Assembly (NCBI RefSeq): GCF_002086115.1
Contig: NZ_MVHJ01000027.1
Coordinates: 1-64,000 of the forward strand
From: Mycolicibacterium bacteremicum
GTDB taxonomy: Bacteria > Actinomycetota > Actinomycetes > Mycobacteriales > Mycobacteriaceae
Length of the DNA stretch: 64,000 bases
Direction of reading: 5' to 3'
Each line of letters opens with the position of its first letter. Within the stretch, counting starts at the first letter, position 1. The position numbers and the translations under genes are program-made. A model generated the notes under the pieces. It did no database searches. It saw only the letters and a program-made list of their open reading frames with translations, and was not told the DNA's origin. Shown in pieces: positions 8,093 to 16,453 of the stretch.

Positions 8093-9463
8093 CTATTGCG
8101 CCCCGGACATCGATGGCAGGAAGGTGACCACCGCGGGGAAGGCGATCAGCAGCGCGACGACGATCAGGTCCGCCACCACGAACGGCACGATGCCGCGGAA
8201 GACCCGGCCAAGACCGGCCTCGCGAACCGCGCCGGAGTAGACGAACGCGTTCATGCCGACCGGCGGGGTGATCAAGGCCATCTCGGCGACCTTGACTACC
8301 AGCACACCGATCCAGATCCCGTCGAAGCCGTACCCGGTGAGGATCGGGTGCAGCAGCGGTGCGGCGATCAGGATCATCGAGATCCCGTCCAGGAACATCC
8401 CGAGGGGCAGCAGCACCGCCAGACAGGCCACCAGCACCACGTAGGGCGGCAGGTCGGCCGCCGTCACCGCGGTCACCAGCGAGGTGCTCGCGCCGCTGAG
8501 GGCGAGCACGTAGGTGAACACGCCCGCCCCGACCATCAAGAGGAACGTCATCGCGGTCAGCCCGACCGCCTCCCGCAGGGACTCCTCGATGTTGCGCAGC
8601 CACGCCGACGGGCGGCTGCGCAGCAGCAGGATGATCAGCGCGGCGAACGCGCCGAAGGACGCCGCCTCGGTGGGGGTCGCCACCCCGAGGTAGATGGTGC
8701 CGACCGATACCGCGAAGATGACGACGAGATACAGAAAGCCGGTGATGTCCCGGCTGCGCGGATCCTCCGGTGCATCCGTGACCTCGCCTGTCGCCCAACC
8801 CGATCCAGTGGTGGCGACCAGCGCCTCGGCCCGGTTCGCGGCGCGACGACGCTGCCAGGCCACCAGCGCGACGATCGTCACCGCGTAGACGGCGATGGTC
8901 AGCAGGCCGGGTCCGATACCGGCGATGAGCAGCTGCCCGATGCTCTCCTCGGTGACCACACCGTAGAGCACCAGCACGATCGAGGGCGGAATCAGTACGC
9001 CGAGCGTTCCGCCGGCGCAGACCACGCCCGCGGCGAGTTTGATGTTGTAGCCGGCCCGCACGATGGCATCGGTCGACACGCGGGCCATCGTCGCGACCGT
9101 CGCGACACTGGAGCCGGTGACGGCGGCGAACATCCCCGACCCGGCCAGCGAGGCGAGCGCGGGCCCGCCCGGCAGCCGTCGGAACGCCGACGTGGCCAGG
9201 TCGAAGGCCGCCTGCGCAAGCCCTGCCCGGACCGCGAACACGCCCATCACGATGAACAACGGGATGATCGTCAGCGAGTAGTCGGCCGCGGTGGAGAACG
9301 GCTGATTGGCCACCGTGCTCACCGCGGCACCGGTGCCGCGCAGGATGAGGACCCCGGCCAGTGCCGAGAGCATCAACGCCAGCCCGACATGTAGCCGGAT
9401 GGCCAGCAGCGCGAAGAACAGGGCCAGCACGACGATCAGTGCACCGATGGTGGAAGCGGTCAT
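8093..9463 (-). CDS. TRAP transporter large permease (DctM family)
   Basis: This 456-aa polytopic protein has about 12 hydrophobic helices. It shows family motifs such as the PPSIVLVLYG segment and LDGISMILIAAPLLHPI. It is the ion-coupled transport subunit of a tripartite ATP-independent periplasmic transporter, which imports organic acids such as dicarboxylates, keto acids or sialic acid. The start ATG overlaps the DctQ stop in ATGA, so translation is coupled. It closes the operon formed with the aldolase, hydrolase, DctP and DctQ genes. TRAP systems are uncommon in mycobacteria, which suggests acquisition by transfer; composition looks similar to the neighbours by eye. Confidence 0.92.
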   Translation of the reverse strand: MTASTIGALIVVLALFFALLAIRLHVGLALMLSALAGVLILRGTGAAVSTVANQPFSTAADYSLTIIPLFIVMGVFAVRAGLAQAAFDLATSAFRRLPGGPALASLAGSGMFAAVTGSSVATVATMARVSTDAIVRAGYNIKLAAGVVCAGGTLGVLIPPSIVLVLYGVVTEESIGQLLIAGIGPGLLTIAVYAVTIVALVAWQRRRAANRAEALVATTGSGWATGEVTDAPEDPRSRDITGFLYLVVIFAVSVGTIYLGVATPTEAASFGAFAALIILLLRSRPSAWLRNIEESLREAVGLTAMTFLLMVGAGVFTYVLALSGASTSLVTAVTAADLPPYVVLVACLAVLLPLGMFLDGISMILIAAPLLHPILTGYGFDGIWIGVLVVKVAEMALITPPVGMNAFVYSGAVREAGLGRVFRGIVPFVVADLIVVALLIAFPAVVTFLPSMSGAQ

Positions 9464-9978
9464 CGTTGTGCCCCTTTCTGTTCCGTGCGGGCGGTGGAGA
9501 AGATCAGCAGTTCACGCCAGATGGCGACGACGAAGAAGGCCGCGAAGGAGATGAGCAGGACGACCTTTGCCGGCCAGGTCGGCAGTCGCAGGATGTCGTT
9601 GGTGGTCTCACCCCGCTCGGCCGCGCTGATCAGCACCTCGGTCAGTCCCCAGGTCATCAGCACGCCGAGCCCTACCAACAGTGCCGAGCGCAGCACGGAG
9701 AACACCAGTTTCGTCCGCGCCCCCAATCTGCTCTCGATGAGTTCGACGGAGACGTGCCGACCGTCGGCCTCTGCCGATGCCAGACCCAGATAGGCCGTGG
9801 CCACCAGCAGCATCGTCGTGATGTCGACAGTGCCGACGATCGAGCGATCGCGCAGATTCCGGCTGACCACATCGGCGACGGTCAGCAGGATGATCAGCAG
9901 CAACAACACCCCGGCGGCCAGCCCGAGACCGCGGATCACCACCGTCAGCGGCCTGGGCAAGGTGACGTCTGCGCTCAC
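9460..9978 (-). CDS. TRAP transporter small permease (DctQ family)
   Basis: The product has 172 aa and four predicted membrane helices (about residues 13-33, 50-68, 90-112 and 131-152). The signature-like stretch DVVSRNL lies after helix 1. It partners the DctM subunit. I chose the GTG at 9978, whose GTGA overlaps the DctP stop, over the ATG at 9999 inside dctP; an AGGACAGGG stretch precedes it. The 3' end overlaps dctM by 4 nt. Identification rests on size, topology and the canonical P-Q-M gene order, since DctQ sequences diverge strongly. Confidence 0.88.
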   Translation of the reverse strand: MSADVTLPRPLTVVIRGLGLAAGVLLLLIILLTVADVVSRNLRDRSIVGTVDITTMLLVATAYLGLASAEADGRHVSVELIESRLGARTKLVFSVLRSALLVGLGVLMTWGLTEVLISAAERGETTNDILRLPTWPAKVVLLISFAAFFVVAIWRELLIFSTARTEQKGAQR

Positions 9979-11054
9979 CGGCCCTGTCCTTTCAGGCATT
10001 CGATGAACGGGTCGGCGTAGGCCGAGCGGGCGGATTCCTCGCCGACGATCCGGCGATAGTCCGCCAGCACACCCTCGGCGTCATAGCCGCGCTCGGTGTA
10101 CCGCTCGACCCATTGCTCGGCGATTCCGGCCTGTTGCTTCCACGTCCCGACGGAGTCCGCGGGCATCGACGACAGCTGTGTCCCGGTCTCGCGCAACTCG
10201 GTGCAGGCCCGTTCGCCGAGGGCGTCCATCTCCTCCAGCCCGTTGGGGATGGCGTTCTCGGATGCCTGCGCGAGGGCATCCTGATACTCCTCGGGCATGC
10301 CCGCGAGCAGTTCGGAGTTGATCACCACGATCGACGAGCCGTAGCTACCGATGCCGGGGTCGATGAGGTACGGCGTGTTGCGCGCCAACCCGAACGTCGG
10401 AAGATTGGCGATGGCCAGCGACGTATAGCCGTCCACCACACCGCGTTCCATCGACTCATAGACATCGGTTGCCGTCATGGCGACCGGGTTCGCCCCGACA
10501 GTGAGCAGCGCCTCGGAGGTCAGCCCGCCGGAGCGGATGCTGCGGCCGGCCAGATCAGCGGGCACCGCGGCCGGTTCTTTCAAGCCGACCACGGCAATGC
10601 CCAGCGGCAGCGGGAACAGCAGGTGCACACCCTGCCTGTCGAAATCGTCACGGTAGGTGTCGTTTTCGGCATAGAGGCGCTCGATGGCCGTCATCTGGAC
10701 TTCGGGGTTCTTCGTCTCGAACGGCAACTCGATGACGGTGTACATGGCCAGATCGGACGCGGCGTAGAGCGAGCCGACCTGCGCCAGGTCGGCCCGTCCG
10801 TCCAGGGTGGCCTGCACCGACTCGTCGGCGCCCACCAGACTCTGCGAGTAATGGAACCGGACCTGCACCCCACCGTCGGTGAGATCCTCGACCTCTTTCG
10901 CCCAACGTTGCACGGTCAGTGATTGGTCCGAGGTGGGTGACGAGTAGGTGGTGTAGTGCAGCACGTACCGGCCGTCGTCCTGTGCACAGGACACCAACGC
11001 CGACGCGGTTGCGACCGTCACCATCGCCGCGGCGATCCGCCGCGCGCCGCCCAT
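9975..11054 (-). CDS. TRAP transporter substrate-binding lipoprotein (DctP family)
   Basis: This 359-aa solute-binding protein has a lipoprotein signal peptide with lipobox ALVSC (Cys23). The cysteine should be acylated and anchor the protein outside the membrane, as expected in an actinobacterium that lacks a classical periplasm. DctP features include the QSLVGADESVQATLDGRADLAQVG region and AGRSIRSGG, which contains the conserved arginine that usually binds the substrate carboxylate. The ligand is therefore probably a carboxylate. The ATG follows the hydrolase stop by one base (TGAGATG). Which acid is transported cannot be read from the sequence. Confidence 0.9.
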   Translation of the reverse strand: MGGARRIAAAMVTVATASALVSCAQDDGRYVLHYTTYSSPTSDQSLTVQRWAKEVEDLTDGGVQVRFHYSQSLVGADESVQATLDGRADLAQVGSLYAASDLAMYTVIELPFETKNPEVQMTAIERLYAENDTYRDDFDRQGVHLLFPLPLGIAVVGLKEPAAVPADLAGRSIRSGGLTSEALLTVGANPVAMTATDVYESMERGVVDGYTSLAIANLPTFGLARNTPYLIDPGIGSYGSSIVVINSELLAGMPEEYQDALAQASENAIPNGLEEMDALGERACTELRETGTQLSSMPADSVGTWKQQAGIAEQWVERYTERGYDAEGVLADYRRIVGEESARSAYADPFIECLKGQGR

Positions 11055-11055
11055 C

Positions 11056-11853
11056 TCAGGTCTCCGGCTGGACCCGGTAACGCCGCAGCGTCAGGGCCGG
11101 GTTGACGGTACGGACATGGTTGATCCGGTCGCGCTCCAGCACGGCGACCCCGACACCGGCCGCCTCGCCGAGCGCGGCGAGCGGGATGCCCATCGGGTCC
11201 AGGATGGTGCTGTTACCCGAGCCGGCCGGCGAAATCTGGTCGGCGGCAAGAACATAGACAGTATTCTCGATCGCCCGCGCCCGCAGCAGCGTGTTCCAGT
11301 GGTACTCCTTGAGCGGTCCGGGCACCCATTCGGCTGGCAGTGCGATCACATCGGCGCCTGCGTCGACGAGACTCCGGGAGGTCTCGGGAAACCGCAGGTC
11401 GTAACACGTCTGCATGCCGATCGTGAACCCGTTGAGCTCCAACAGCTGCGGCGCCGCCGGGTCTGCGGCGATGACCCGGTCGGATTCCTTGTAGCCGAAG
11501 GCGTCGTAGAGGTGCACCTTGCGGTACACCGCAGCGACGGCGCCATCCTGCAGCGCCACCAACGTGTTGTGAATCCGGCCGTCGGTGGCGGATTCGTTCA
11601 CACCGACGATGACGGTGAGGCCGAGATTCGCCGACTGCTCGGCCAATCGGGTGACCGACGGACCGTCCAACGGTTCGGCGGTCTCGACGAAGCGGTCGTC
11701 CATGGTGGGCACCGTGAAGACGGCGTACTCGGGCAGCACGACCAATTCGGCGCCGCGGGCTGCGGCCCGCCCGAGCAGATCGACCATGGTCTGGATGTTC
11801 GCAGCCTTGTCCTCGGTGGGTGCGAACTGTGCGATGGCGGCGGTCAGGTTCAT
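11056..11853 (-). CDS. Carbon-nitrogen hydrolase of the nitrilase superfamily
   Basis: This 265-aa amidase-type enzyme has the full nitrilase-fold triad: Glu42 (VVLPEYA), Lys112 (YRKVHLYD) and Cys150 (MQTCYDLRFPE). The length and the C-YDLRFPE motif fit the Nit/omega-amidase or aliphatic amidase branch rather than true nitrilases. The reaction would be hydrolysis of a small amide to acid and ammonia in the cytoplasm. The start ATG overlaps the aldolase stop (ATGA). The next gene, dctP, begins one base after the stop. Operon position suggests it acts on the imported substrate or on an aldolase product or precursor. Confidence 0.88.
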   Translation of the reverse strand: MNLTAAIAQFAPTEDKAANIQTMVDLLGRAAARGAELVVLPEYAVFTVPTMDDRFVETAEPLDGPSVTRLAEQSANLGLTVIVGVNESATDGRIHNTLVALQDGAVAAVYRKVHLYDAFGYKESDRVIAADPAAPQLLELNGFTIGMQTCYDLRFPETSRSLVDAGADVIALPAEWVPGPLKEYHWNTLLRARAIENTVYVLAADQISPAGSGNSTILDPMGIPLAALGEAAGVGVAVLERDRINHVRTVNPALTLRRYRVQPET

Positions 11854-12632
11854 CGGGCGCCCACCACCTCGGACTGGATCTGCTGCAGATTCTGTCGGGT
11901 CGCGGTGAAACCGGCCAGCATGGCCCCGTATTGCATCGCGGCGACGATGGTGTGCGCGCCCTCCTGCACTGCGAGCTTCTGTTCGGCGGCGCTCCAGGCC
12001 GGCAGCAGCCACGGTTTGCCGGCGGCGTTCGCCGCACCGGCGAGGTGGCGCAGGTCGGTCAGGTCGGCCTCGGTCACCGCGTATGCGCCCCGGTCACGGC
12101 GCAGCGACAGATCGGACGGTCCGATGAAGATGCCGTCGACGACGGGCAGGGCCAGGATGGCCTCGATCTCGGCGAACGCGGAGGCATCCTCGATCATCGG
12201 ATAGCAGTGCGTGCCCCGGTCCTGGTCGGCGACCCAACCGTCGGTGAAGCCGCGGTACTGCGAGGTCCGCCCGCCGGCGAAGGACCGGTCACCCAGGGGC
12301 GGGAACTTGGCGAATCCGCAGATCTCGGCGGCGTGCTCGGCAGAGGTGATGTGCGGAATCGCCACCGCGTCGGCACCGAAGTCGAGTGCCTGTTGGATCG
12401 GCCCCCGCTCCGGGCCCAGCACCTTGGCGATCACCCGCATGCCCGTGGCGCGGATGAACGGGATGATCGCGTCGAGTTCACGCAGATCGAAACAACCGTG
12501 CTCGATGTCGAGTACGACGCTGTCGTATCCGGCAAGGCGACCCATCTCGACCGATGCCGTCGAGGGCTCGGTGAGCCAGATCGCGACGTGCGCATCCAGG
12601 CGAGCCGGGCTCGGATCTGTTGGCGATGACAT
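11850..12632 (-). CDS. HpcH/HpaI-type class II aldolase
   Basis: This 260-aa metal-dependent aldolase of the HpcH/HpaI/citrate-lyase-beta superfamily cleaves 2-keto-4-hydroxy (2-keto-3-deoxy) acids to pyruvate and an aldehyde. Visible motifs are VVLDIEHGCFD near residue 40, MIEDASAFAEIEAI, which carries a metal-binding Glu, and GIFIGPSDLS. I start at the ATG at 12632 with AAAGG upstream. The open frame extends further, but only into the intergenic control region. It is the first gene of the TRAP operon and is divergent from the GntR regulator. This pairing suggests catabolism of an imported hydroxy/keto acid or amide. Confidence 0.88.
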   Translation of the reverse strand: MSSPTDPSPARLDAHVAIWLTEPSTASVEMGRLAGYDSVVLDIEHGCFDLRELDAIIPFIRATGMRVIAKVLGPERGPIQQALDFGADAVAIPHITSAEHAAEICGFAKFPPLGDRSFAGGRTSQYRGFTDGWVADQDRGTHCYPMIEDASAFAEIEAILALPVVDGIFIGPSDLSLRRDRGAYAVTEADLTDLRHLAGAANAAGKPWLLPAWSAAEQKLAVQEGAHTIVAAMQYGAMLAGFTATRQNLQQIQSEVVGAR

Positions 12633-12681
12633 AGGGCACCTTTCGACGCGGACACGGCCCAAAACACAACTTGTCGACACC

Positions 12682-12691
12682 TTGTATACAA
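12682..12691. promoter_or_regulatory. Candidate GntR operator TTGTATACAA
   Basis: A perfect 10-bp palindrome, TTGTATACAA, lies between the divergent aldolase and regulator genes. It has the TTGT-N2-ACAA form typical of FadR/VanR-subgroup GntR regulators. TATACA within it could also be the -10 element of the operon promoter on the minus strand, so binding would block transcription. Confidence 0.7.
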
Positions 12692-12719
12692 CAAAAATGC
12701 ACGGCGTGTAAATGGTTGA

Positions 12720-13400
12720 ATGCTTGTCATGTCGTCCAGCAAGCCGTCCGCGGGCCAGCGCGCCTACGAATGGATCCGCGACGCGATCCTGCGCGGCGAC
12801 TTCGCCGAGGGCGAGTTCATCGATGAGGTGGCGCTCGCCGAGAAAGTGAGCACCTCCCGCACCCCGGTCCGCGAAGCACTGCAACGACTCCAGGTCGAGC
12901 GGTACATCGAACTACTCCCCCGGCGCGGAGCACAGGTGCGCGTGGTCACCGCGGCCGAGATGCGCGAGATCTACCAGGCGCGGTTCCTGCTGGAATCCGA
13001 GGCGCTGCGCACCATCTGCGCGCGGCGGGCAGGCCCGCCGGATTCCGCCGATGCCCTGATAGCTCAGATGGAGCAGGCCGGCGTGGATCGGGACTGGAAC
13101 AGATTCGCTCAGCTCGACCAGATGTTCCATGCGGCGATCGTGCGCCATCAGCGCAACGCCGTGATCGCCGACCTCTACGACACGCTGCAACCCCGTCAGG
13201 TGCGCCTCGGCACCCGCACCCTCGTCGAGGCGCCGGGCCGGTTGTCCACCATCGAGGCCGAACATCGCGCCCTGATGACCGCGATGAGCAGCGCGGATGC
13301 CGACGCCTGCGTCAGCGTGTTACGCAGCCACCTGCGGGAAGTCCCGGAATTGGTGGATGCGTTCGGCGGCAACGGGATCGCAGACTCCCATTCGTCGTGA
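12720..13400 (+). CDS. GntR-family transcriptional regulator, FCD (FadR) subgroup
   Basis: This 226-aa protein has an N-terminal winged helix (about residues 14-75; helix-turn-helix LAEKVSTSRTPVREALQRL) and a C-terminal FCD domain (about 85-215). In the FCD domain, a ligand-and-metal pocket is suggested by conserved Asp/His residues (LDQMFHAAIVRH, EHRALMTAM). It is transcribed away from the aldolase-TRAP operon. It most likely represses that operon until the transported acid or a breakdown product binds. A second ATG at 12729 is an equally possible start, giving MSSSKPS; no clear ribosome site separates the two choices. Confidence 0.92.
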   Translation: MLVMSSSKPSAGQRAYEWIRDAILRGDFAEGEFIDEVALAEKVSTSRTPVREALQRLQVERYIELLPRRGAQVRVVTAAEMREIYQARFLLESEALRTICARRAGPPDSADALIAQMEQAGVDRDWNRFAQLDQMFHAAIVRHQRNAVIADLYDTLQPRQVRLGTRTLVEAPGRLSTIEAEHRALMTAMSSADADACVSVLRSHLREVPELVDAFGGNGIADSHSS

Positions 13401-13406
13401 CCGGCA

Positions 13407-13428
13407 GGCCGGGCGGTCCCGCCCGGCC
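13407..13428 (+). terminator. Hairpin terminator after GntR gene
   Basis: Nine-base arms, GGCCGGGCG and CGCCCGGCC, flank the loop GTCC and begin 7 nt after the regulator stop. The following bases are GGGGTTT, only a short T-run, so termination may be partial. Confidence 0.55.
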
Positions 13429-13585
13429 GGGGTTTACAGTCGCGGCGTCACGTTCCATACTCAGTGCGAACGGCCGCACTCTGCGGGTCCGTGATCTGGC
13501 TGACATTTCAGCACCCACACCCACATCCACACCGGCGTCGGCGGCACGACCGTCGGCGTCCGATCCACCCTGGACGGAGCACGAC

Positions 13586-14116
13586 ATGGTCACCACCGGC
13601 ACCGAGCGCGCGATCCTCGAGCACATGCTCGACGCCAACCGCGAGGCGCTCATCGCCACTGTGCGGGGACTGTCCGACGCCGACGCCCGGCGCCGGCTCG
13701 TCGTCTCACTGACCACTCCGATCGCGCTGATCAAGCACGCTGCTGCCGCGGAAAGGATCTGGTTCCAACGGTTCTGGGCCGGCCTCGACGAGTCGGCGTG
13801 CGACGGGTACTCCCGGCGCGACGAGGGAACCTTCGCCGTCGCCGATGACGAGTCCGTCGAGGACGTGATCGCCGAGTTCGAGCGGGCCAGTCACCGCTCG
13901 CGGGAGATCGCGGCCGGGTTCGACCTCGAGGCGACGATGGACACCCCGTCGGAGGGCACCGTCAGCCTGCGGTGGACGCTCATCCTGATGATCCAGGAGT
14001 TCGCCCGGCATGCCGGCCACGCAGACATCCTGCGCGAACAGATCACCGCGACCGGCTCAGATACCCAGACCGCTCAAATACCCAGACCGCTCAGATACCC
14101 AGACCGCCGCGCTTGA
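13586..14116 (+). CDS. DinB/DUF664-family protein
   Basis: This 176-aa four-helix-bundle protein has the DinB-type metal-binding histidines at His51 (LIKHAAAAERIWF), His142 and His145 (FARHAGHADILREQ). Such proteins include mycothiol- or bacillithiol-dependent transferases; the exact reaction is unknown here. The ATG at 13586 is chosen because GGAGC precedes it and the domain begins there. The earlier frame only adds Pro/Thr-rich sequence. The last ~18 residues (DTQTAQIPRPLRYPDRRA) are encoded by a 17-bp tandem repeat and overlap the convergent acyl-CoA dehydrogenase by 26 nt. That tail is therefore probably a recent addition. Confidence 0.82.
   Translation: MVTTGTERAILEHMLDANREALIATVRGLSDADARRRLVVSLTTPIALIKHAAAAERIWFQRFWAGLDESACDGYSRRDEGTFAVADDESVEDVIAEFERASHRSREIAAGFDLEATMDTPSEGTVSLRWTLILMIQEFARHAGHADILREQITATGSDTQTAQIPRPLRYPDRRA
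14056..14106. repeat. Tandem 17-bp repeat, three copies
   Basis: CTCAGATACCCAGACCG occurs three times head to tail (14056-14072, 14073-14089, 14090-14106). Only the middle copy has a change (CTCAAATA). The last copy contains the stop codon and final codons of the acyl-CoA dehydrogenase on the minus strand, so the array looks like duplication of that gene's 3' end. Because 17 is not a multiple of three, each added copy shifts the frame of the DinB protein tail. Confidence 0.95.
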
Positions 14117-15245
14117 CGAGTTGCTTTGCGATGACGCCCTTCTGGATCTCGTTGGTGCCCTCCCCCACGATCATCAACGGGGCGTCCCGGAAATAGCGCT
14201 CGACATCGTATTCGGTGGAGTAGCCGTAACCGCCGTGCACCCGGACGGCGTCGAGGGCGATCTGCATGGCGGTCTCCGAACAGAACAGCTTGGCCATCCC
14301 GGCCTCCATGTCCACCCGCTCACCCGAGTCGAACTTCTCGGCAGCCGAGAGCAACAGGGCCCGGGCGGCGGCCAGTTTGGTACCCATATCGGCAAGCATG
14401 TTCCCCACCGCCTGGTGCTCCCAGATCTGCTTGCCGAAGCTCTCCCGGTCCTGGGCGTATCGCAGGGCATCCTCGAAGGCCGCCCGGGCGACTCCGGTGG
14501 CTCGGGCGGCGACCTGAAGTCGGCCCACCTCAAGACCTTTCATCATCTGCGCGAAGCCCTTGCCCTCATCGGCGCCGAGCAGCGCACCCGCGGGAACCCG
14601 CGCACCGGCAAAGTTCAGCTCGCAGGCTTCGACGCCCTTGTAACCGAGCTTGGGCAGATCCTTGGAGATGGTGAAGCCCGGCACCTTCTCCACCAGCAGA
14701 ATGGACACCCCGGTGTGCGCCGGCGTGGCATCCGGGTCGGTTTTACACAGCAGCGCAACGAGATCCGAGCGGCGGGCATTGGAAATCCAGGTCTTGGCCC
14801 CGTCGATCACGTAGTCATCACCGTCGCGGCGGGCCACGGTGCGCATGGCCTGCAGGTCCGAGCCGCCGCCGGGTTCGGTGAGTGCCATCGTGGCGCGCAG
14901 CTCGCCGGTGGCCATCCGTGGCAGATACGTCTGCTTCTGATCCTCGGTACCGAAGAGCAGAATCAGCTTGGACACCACGGTGTGGCCGCCCATCGCCCCG
15001 GCCAGACTCATCCAGCCGCGCGCCAATTCCTCGGCCACCTGCACATAGCAGGGCATCGACACCGCGCCGAATCCGTAGGGCTCCGGGATGGACAGGCCGA
15101 AGATACCGATCTCCTTCATCGTCTCGATGAGGTCCTCGGGATAGGTGTTGGCGTGCTCGAGCTCGCGCACCACCGGCTTGACCTGCTTGTCGACGAACTC
15201 CCGGACAGTTCGGACGATCGCCTCTTCTTCGGCCGCGAGCACCAT
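14091..15245 (-). CDS. Acyl-CoA dehydrogenase
   Basis: This 384-aa FAD-dependent acyl-CoA dehydrogenase oxidises acyl-CoA at the alpha-beta position and passes electrons to ETF. Family motifs are MALTEPGGGSDLQAM (FAD/substrate loop), KTWISNA and RESFGKQIWEHQAV. The catalytic base Glu362 is in VGEGTNEIQKGVI, in the short/medium-chain position. The length is normal for the family. The ATG at 15245 opens the protein with the typical N-terminal helix. It is divergent from the threonine aldolase gene (57 nt apart). Its 3' end lies inside the tandem repeat and overlaps the DinB gene. The substrate chain cannot be assigned. Confidence 0.93.
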   Translation of the reverse strand: MVLAAEEEAIVRTVREFVDKQVKPVVRELEHANTYPEDLIETMKEIGIFGLSIPEPYGFGAVSMPCYVQVAEELARGWMSLAGAMGGHTVVSKLILLFGTEDQKQTYLPRMATGELRATMALTEPGGGSDLQAMRTVARRDGDDYVIDGAKTWISNARRSDLVALLCKTDPDATPAHTGVSILLVEKVPGFTISKDLPKLGYKGVEACELNFAGARVPAGALLGADEGKGFAQMMKGLEVGRLQVAARATGVARAAFEDALRYAQDRESFGKQIWEHQAVGNMLADMGTKLAAARALLLSAAEKFDSGERVDMEAGMAKLFCSETAMQIALDAVRVHGGYGYSTEYDVERYFRDAPLMIVGEGTNEIQKGVIAKQLVKRGGLGI

Positions 15246-15302
15246 GAGAGCAATCTATCGGCACCGCGCCGGCAGCAACCGCCGCACTGGGAGAATGGGC
15301 TG

Positions 15303-16367
15303 GTGCCTGTCACCACACTCCACGATCCCGGCCGGCGCGGTTTCGCCAGCGACAACTACGCGGGCGTCCACCCCGAGGTGCTCGCCGCACTGTCCGCGGC
15401 CAACGGCGGACACGAGATCGCCTACGGCGAGGACGCATACACCGCCAGATTGCGGGAGGTCGTCCGCTCTCACTTCGGCGCAGCCGCCGAAACGTTCCCG
15501 GTGTTCAACGGCACCGGGGCCAACGTCGTGGCGCTGACCGGGCTGCTGCCGCGCTGGGGTGCGGTGATCACCGCACAGACCGCGCACATCAACACCGACG
15601 AGGCCGGCGCCCCGGAACGCGTGATGGGCCACAAGCTACTGACCGTTCCCACCCCGGACGGCAAGCTGAGCCCCGACCTGATCGCCCGCGAGGCGCACGG
15701 ATGGGGCAACGAACACCGTGCCCAACCGCTGGCCGTCAGCATCACCCAGTCCACCGAGATGGGCACCCTCTACACCCCCGAACAGATCCGCGCCATCACC
15801 GATTTCGCGCACTCGCACGGGATGGCTGTGCACGTGGACGGGGCGCGCTTGTGGAACGCGGCCGCCGCCCTGGATGTCCCGTTTTGCGCCTTCACCACCG
15901 ATGCCGGCGTCGACGTGCTCAGCCTCGGTGGCACCAAGAACGGACTGCTGGGTGCGGAGGCCGTGGTGGTGCTGGACCCCGATCGCGTCGACGGGCTGGT
16001 CTACCTGCGCAAGCTGCTGATGCAGCTGTCCAGCAAGATGCGGTTCGCTTCGGCACAACTGCTGAGCCTGTTCGAGGACGAACTGGGGTTGCGCAGCGCC
16101 CGGCACGCCAACGCGATGACTCAGCGACTGCGCACCGCGTTGGAGGCAGCGTCGTTACCCGGCCTGGCCTTCACCCAAGACAGCCAGGCCAACGCCATCT
16201 TCGCCACCCTCCCCACCGACGCGGCCGACCGCATCCGCGATCAGGTGCGCTTCTATGACTGGGACCGGGGTCGCGGCGAGGTGCGCTGGATGACCGCCTG
16301 GGACACCACCGCCGAGGACGTCGACAACTTCGTCGCCGTCATCCGTGCGGAGTTGCAACGCGCCTGA
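15303..16367 (+). CDS. Low-specificity threonine aldolase / beta-eliminating lyase family
   Basis: This 354-aa PLP enzyme of fold type I cleaves threonine or allo-threonine, and often phenylserine-type beta-hydroxy amino acids, to glycine and an aldehyde. The cofactor lysine is Lys212 in LSLGGTKNGLLG. VHVDGARLWN carries the Asp that contacts the PLP ring. ASDNYAGVHPEVL is the family N-terminus. I start at the GTG at 15303, with GGGAGA upstream; the open frame extends backwards only as antisense of the acyl-CoA dehydrogenase. It converges with dgdA. With DgdA next door, this is a small PLP-enzyme pair for unusual amino acids. Confidence 0.9.
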   Translation: MPVTTLHDPGRRGFASDNYAGVHPEVLAALSAANGGHEIAYGEDAYTARLREVVRSHFGAAAETFPVFNGTGANVVALTGLLPRWGAVITAQTAHINTDEAGAPERVMGHKLLTVPTPDGKLSPDLIAREAHGWGNEHRAQPLAVSITQSTEMGTLYTPEQIRAITDFAHSHGMAVHVDGARLWNAAAALDVPFCAFTTDAGVDVLSLGGTKNGLLGAEAVVVLDPDRVDGLVYLRKLLMQLSSKMRFASAQLLSLFEDELGLRSARHANAMTQRLRTALEAASLPGLAFTQDSQANAIFATLPTDAADRIRDQVRFYDWDRGRGEVRWMTAWDTTAEDVDNFVAVIRAELQRA

Positions 16368-16377
16368 TGCAGTGTGC

Positions 16378-16410
16378 TGCGGCGCGCCACCACCAGGTGC
16401 CTGCGCCGCA
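16378..16410. terminator. Hairpin between convergent genes
   Basis: TGCGGCGC and GCGCCGCA form perfect 8-bp arms with an inner CACC/GGTG pairing, in the 86-nt gap between the threonine aldolase and dgdA. No T-run follows on either strand. A bidirectional terminator is the likeliest role. Confidence 0.45.
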
Positions 16411-16453
16411 CCGCCCGACCGCGGCCGGTTTCACTGTTCGGCTCTGTGTCGGG

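Noticed and set aside
8096..9394. 432-codon plus-strand frame
   Set aside because: It lies fully antisense to the DctM permease gene and is rich in Arg/Asp/His/Gln, a typical GC-rich shadow.
14056..14106. CRISPR-like array
   Set aside because: The repeats are directly adjacent with no spacers and only three copies; no cas genes are present. No CRISPR array was seen anywhere in the window.
14010..15302. Upstream extension of the threonine aldolase frame
   Set aside because: This part is antisense to the acyl-CoA dehydrogenase; the family N-terminus and a ribosome site place the start at 15303.
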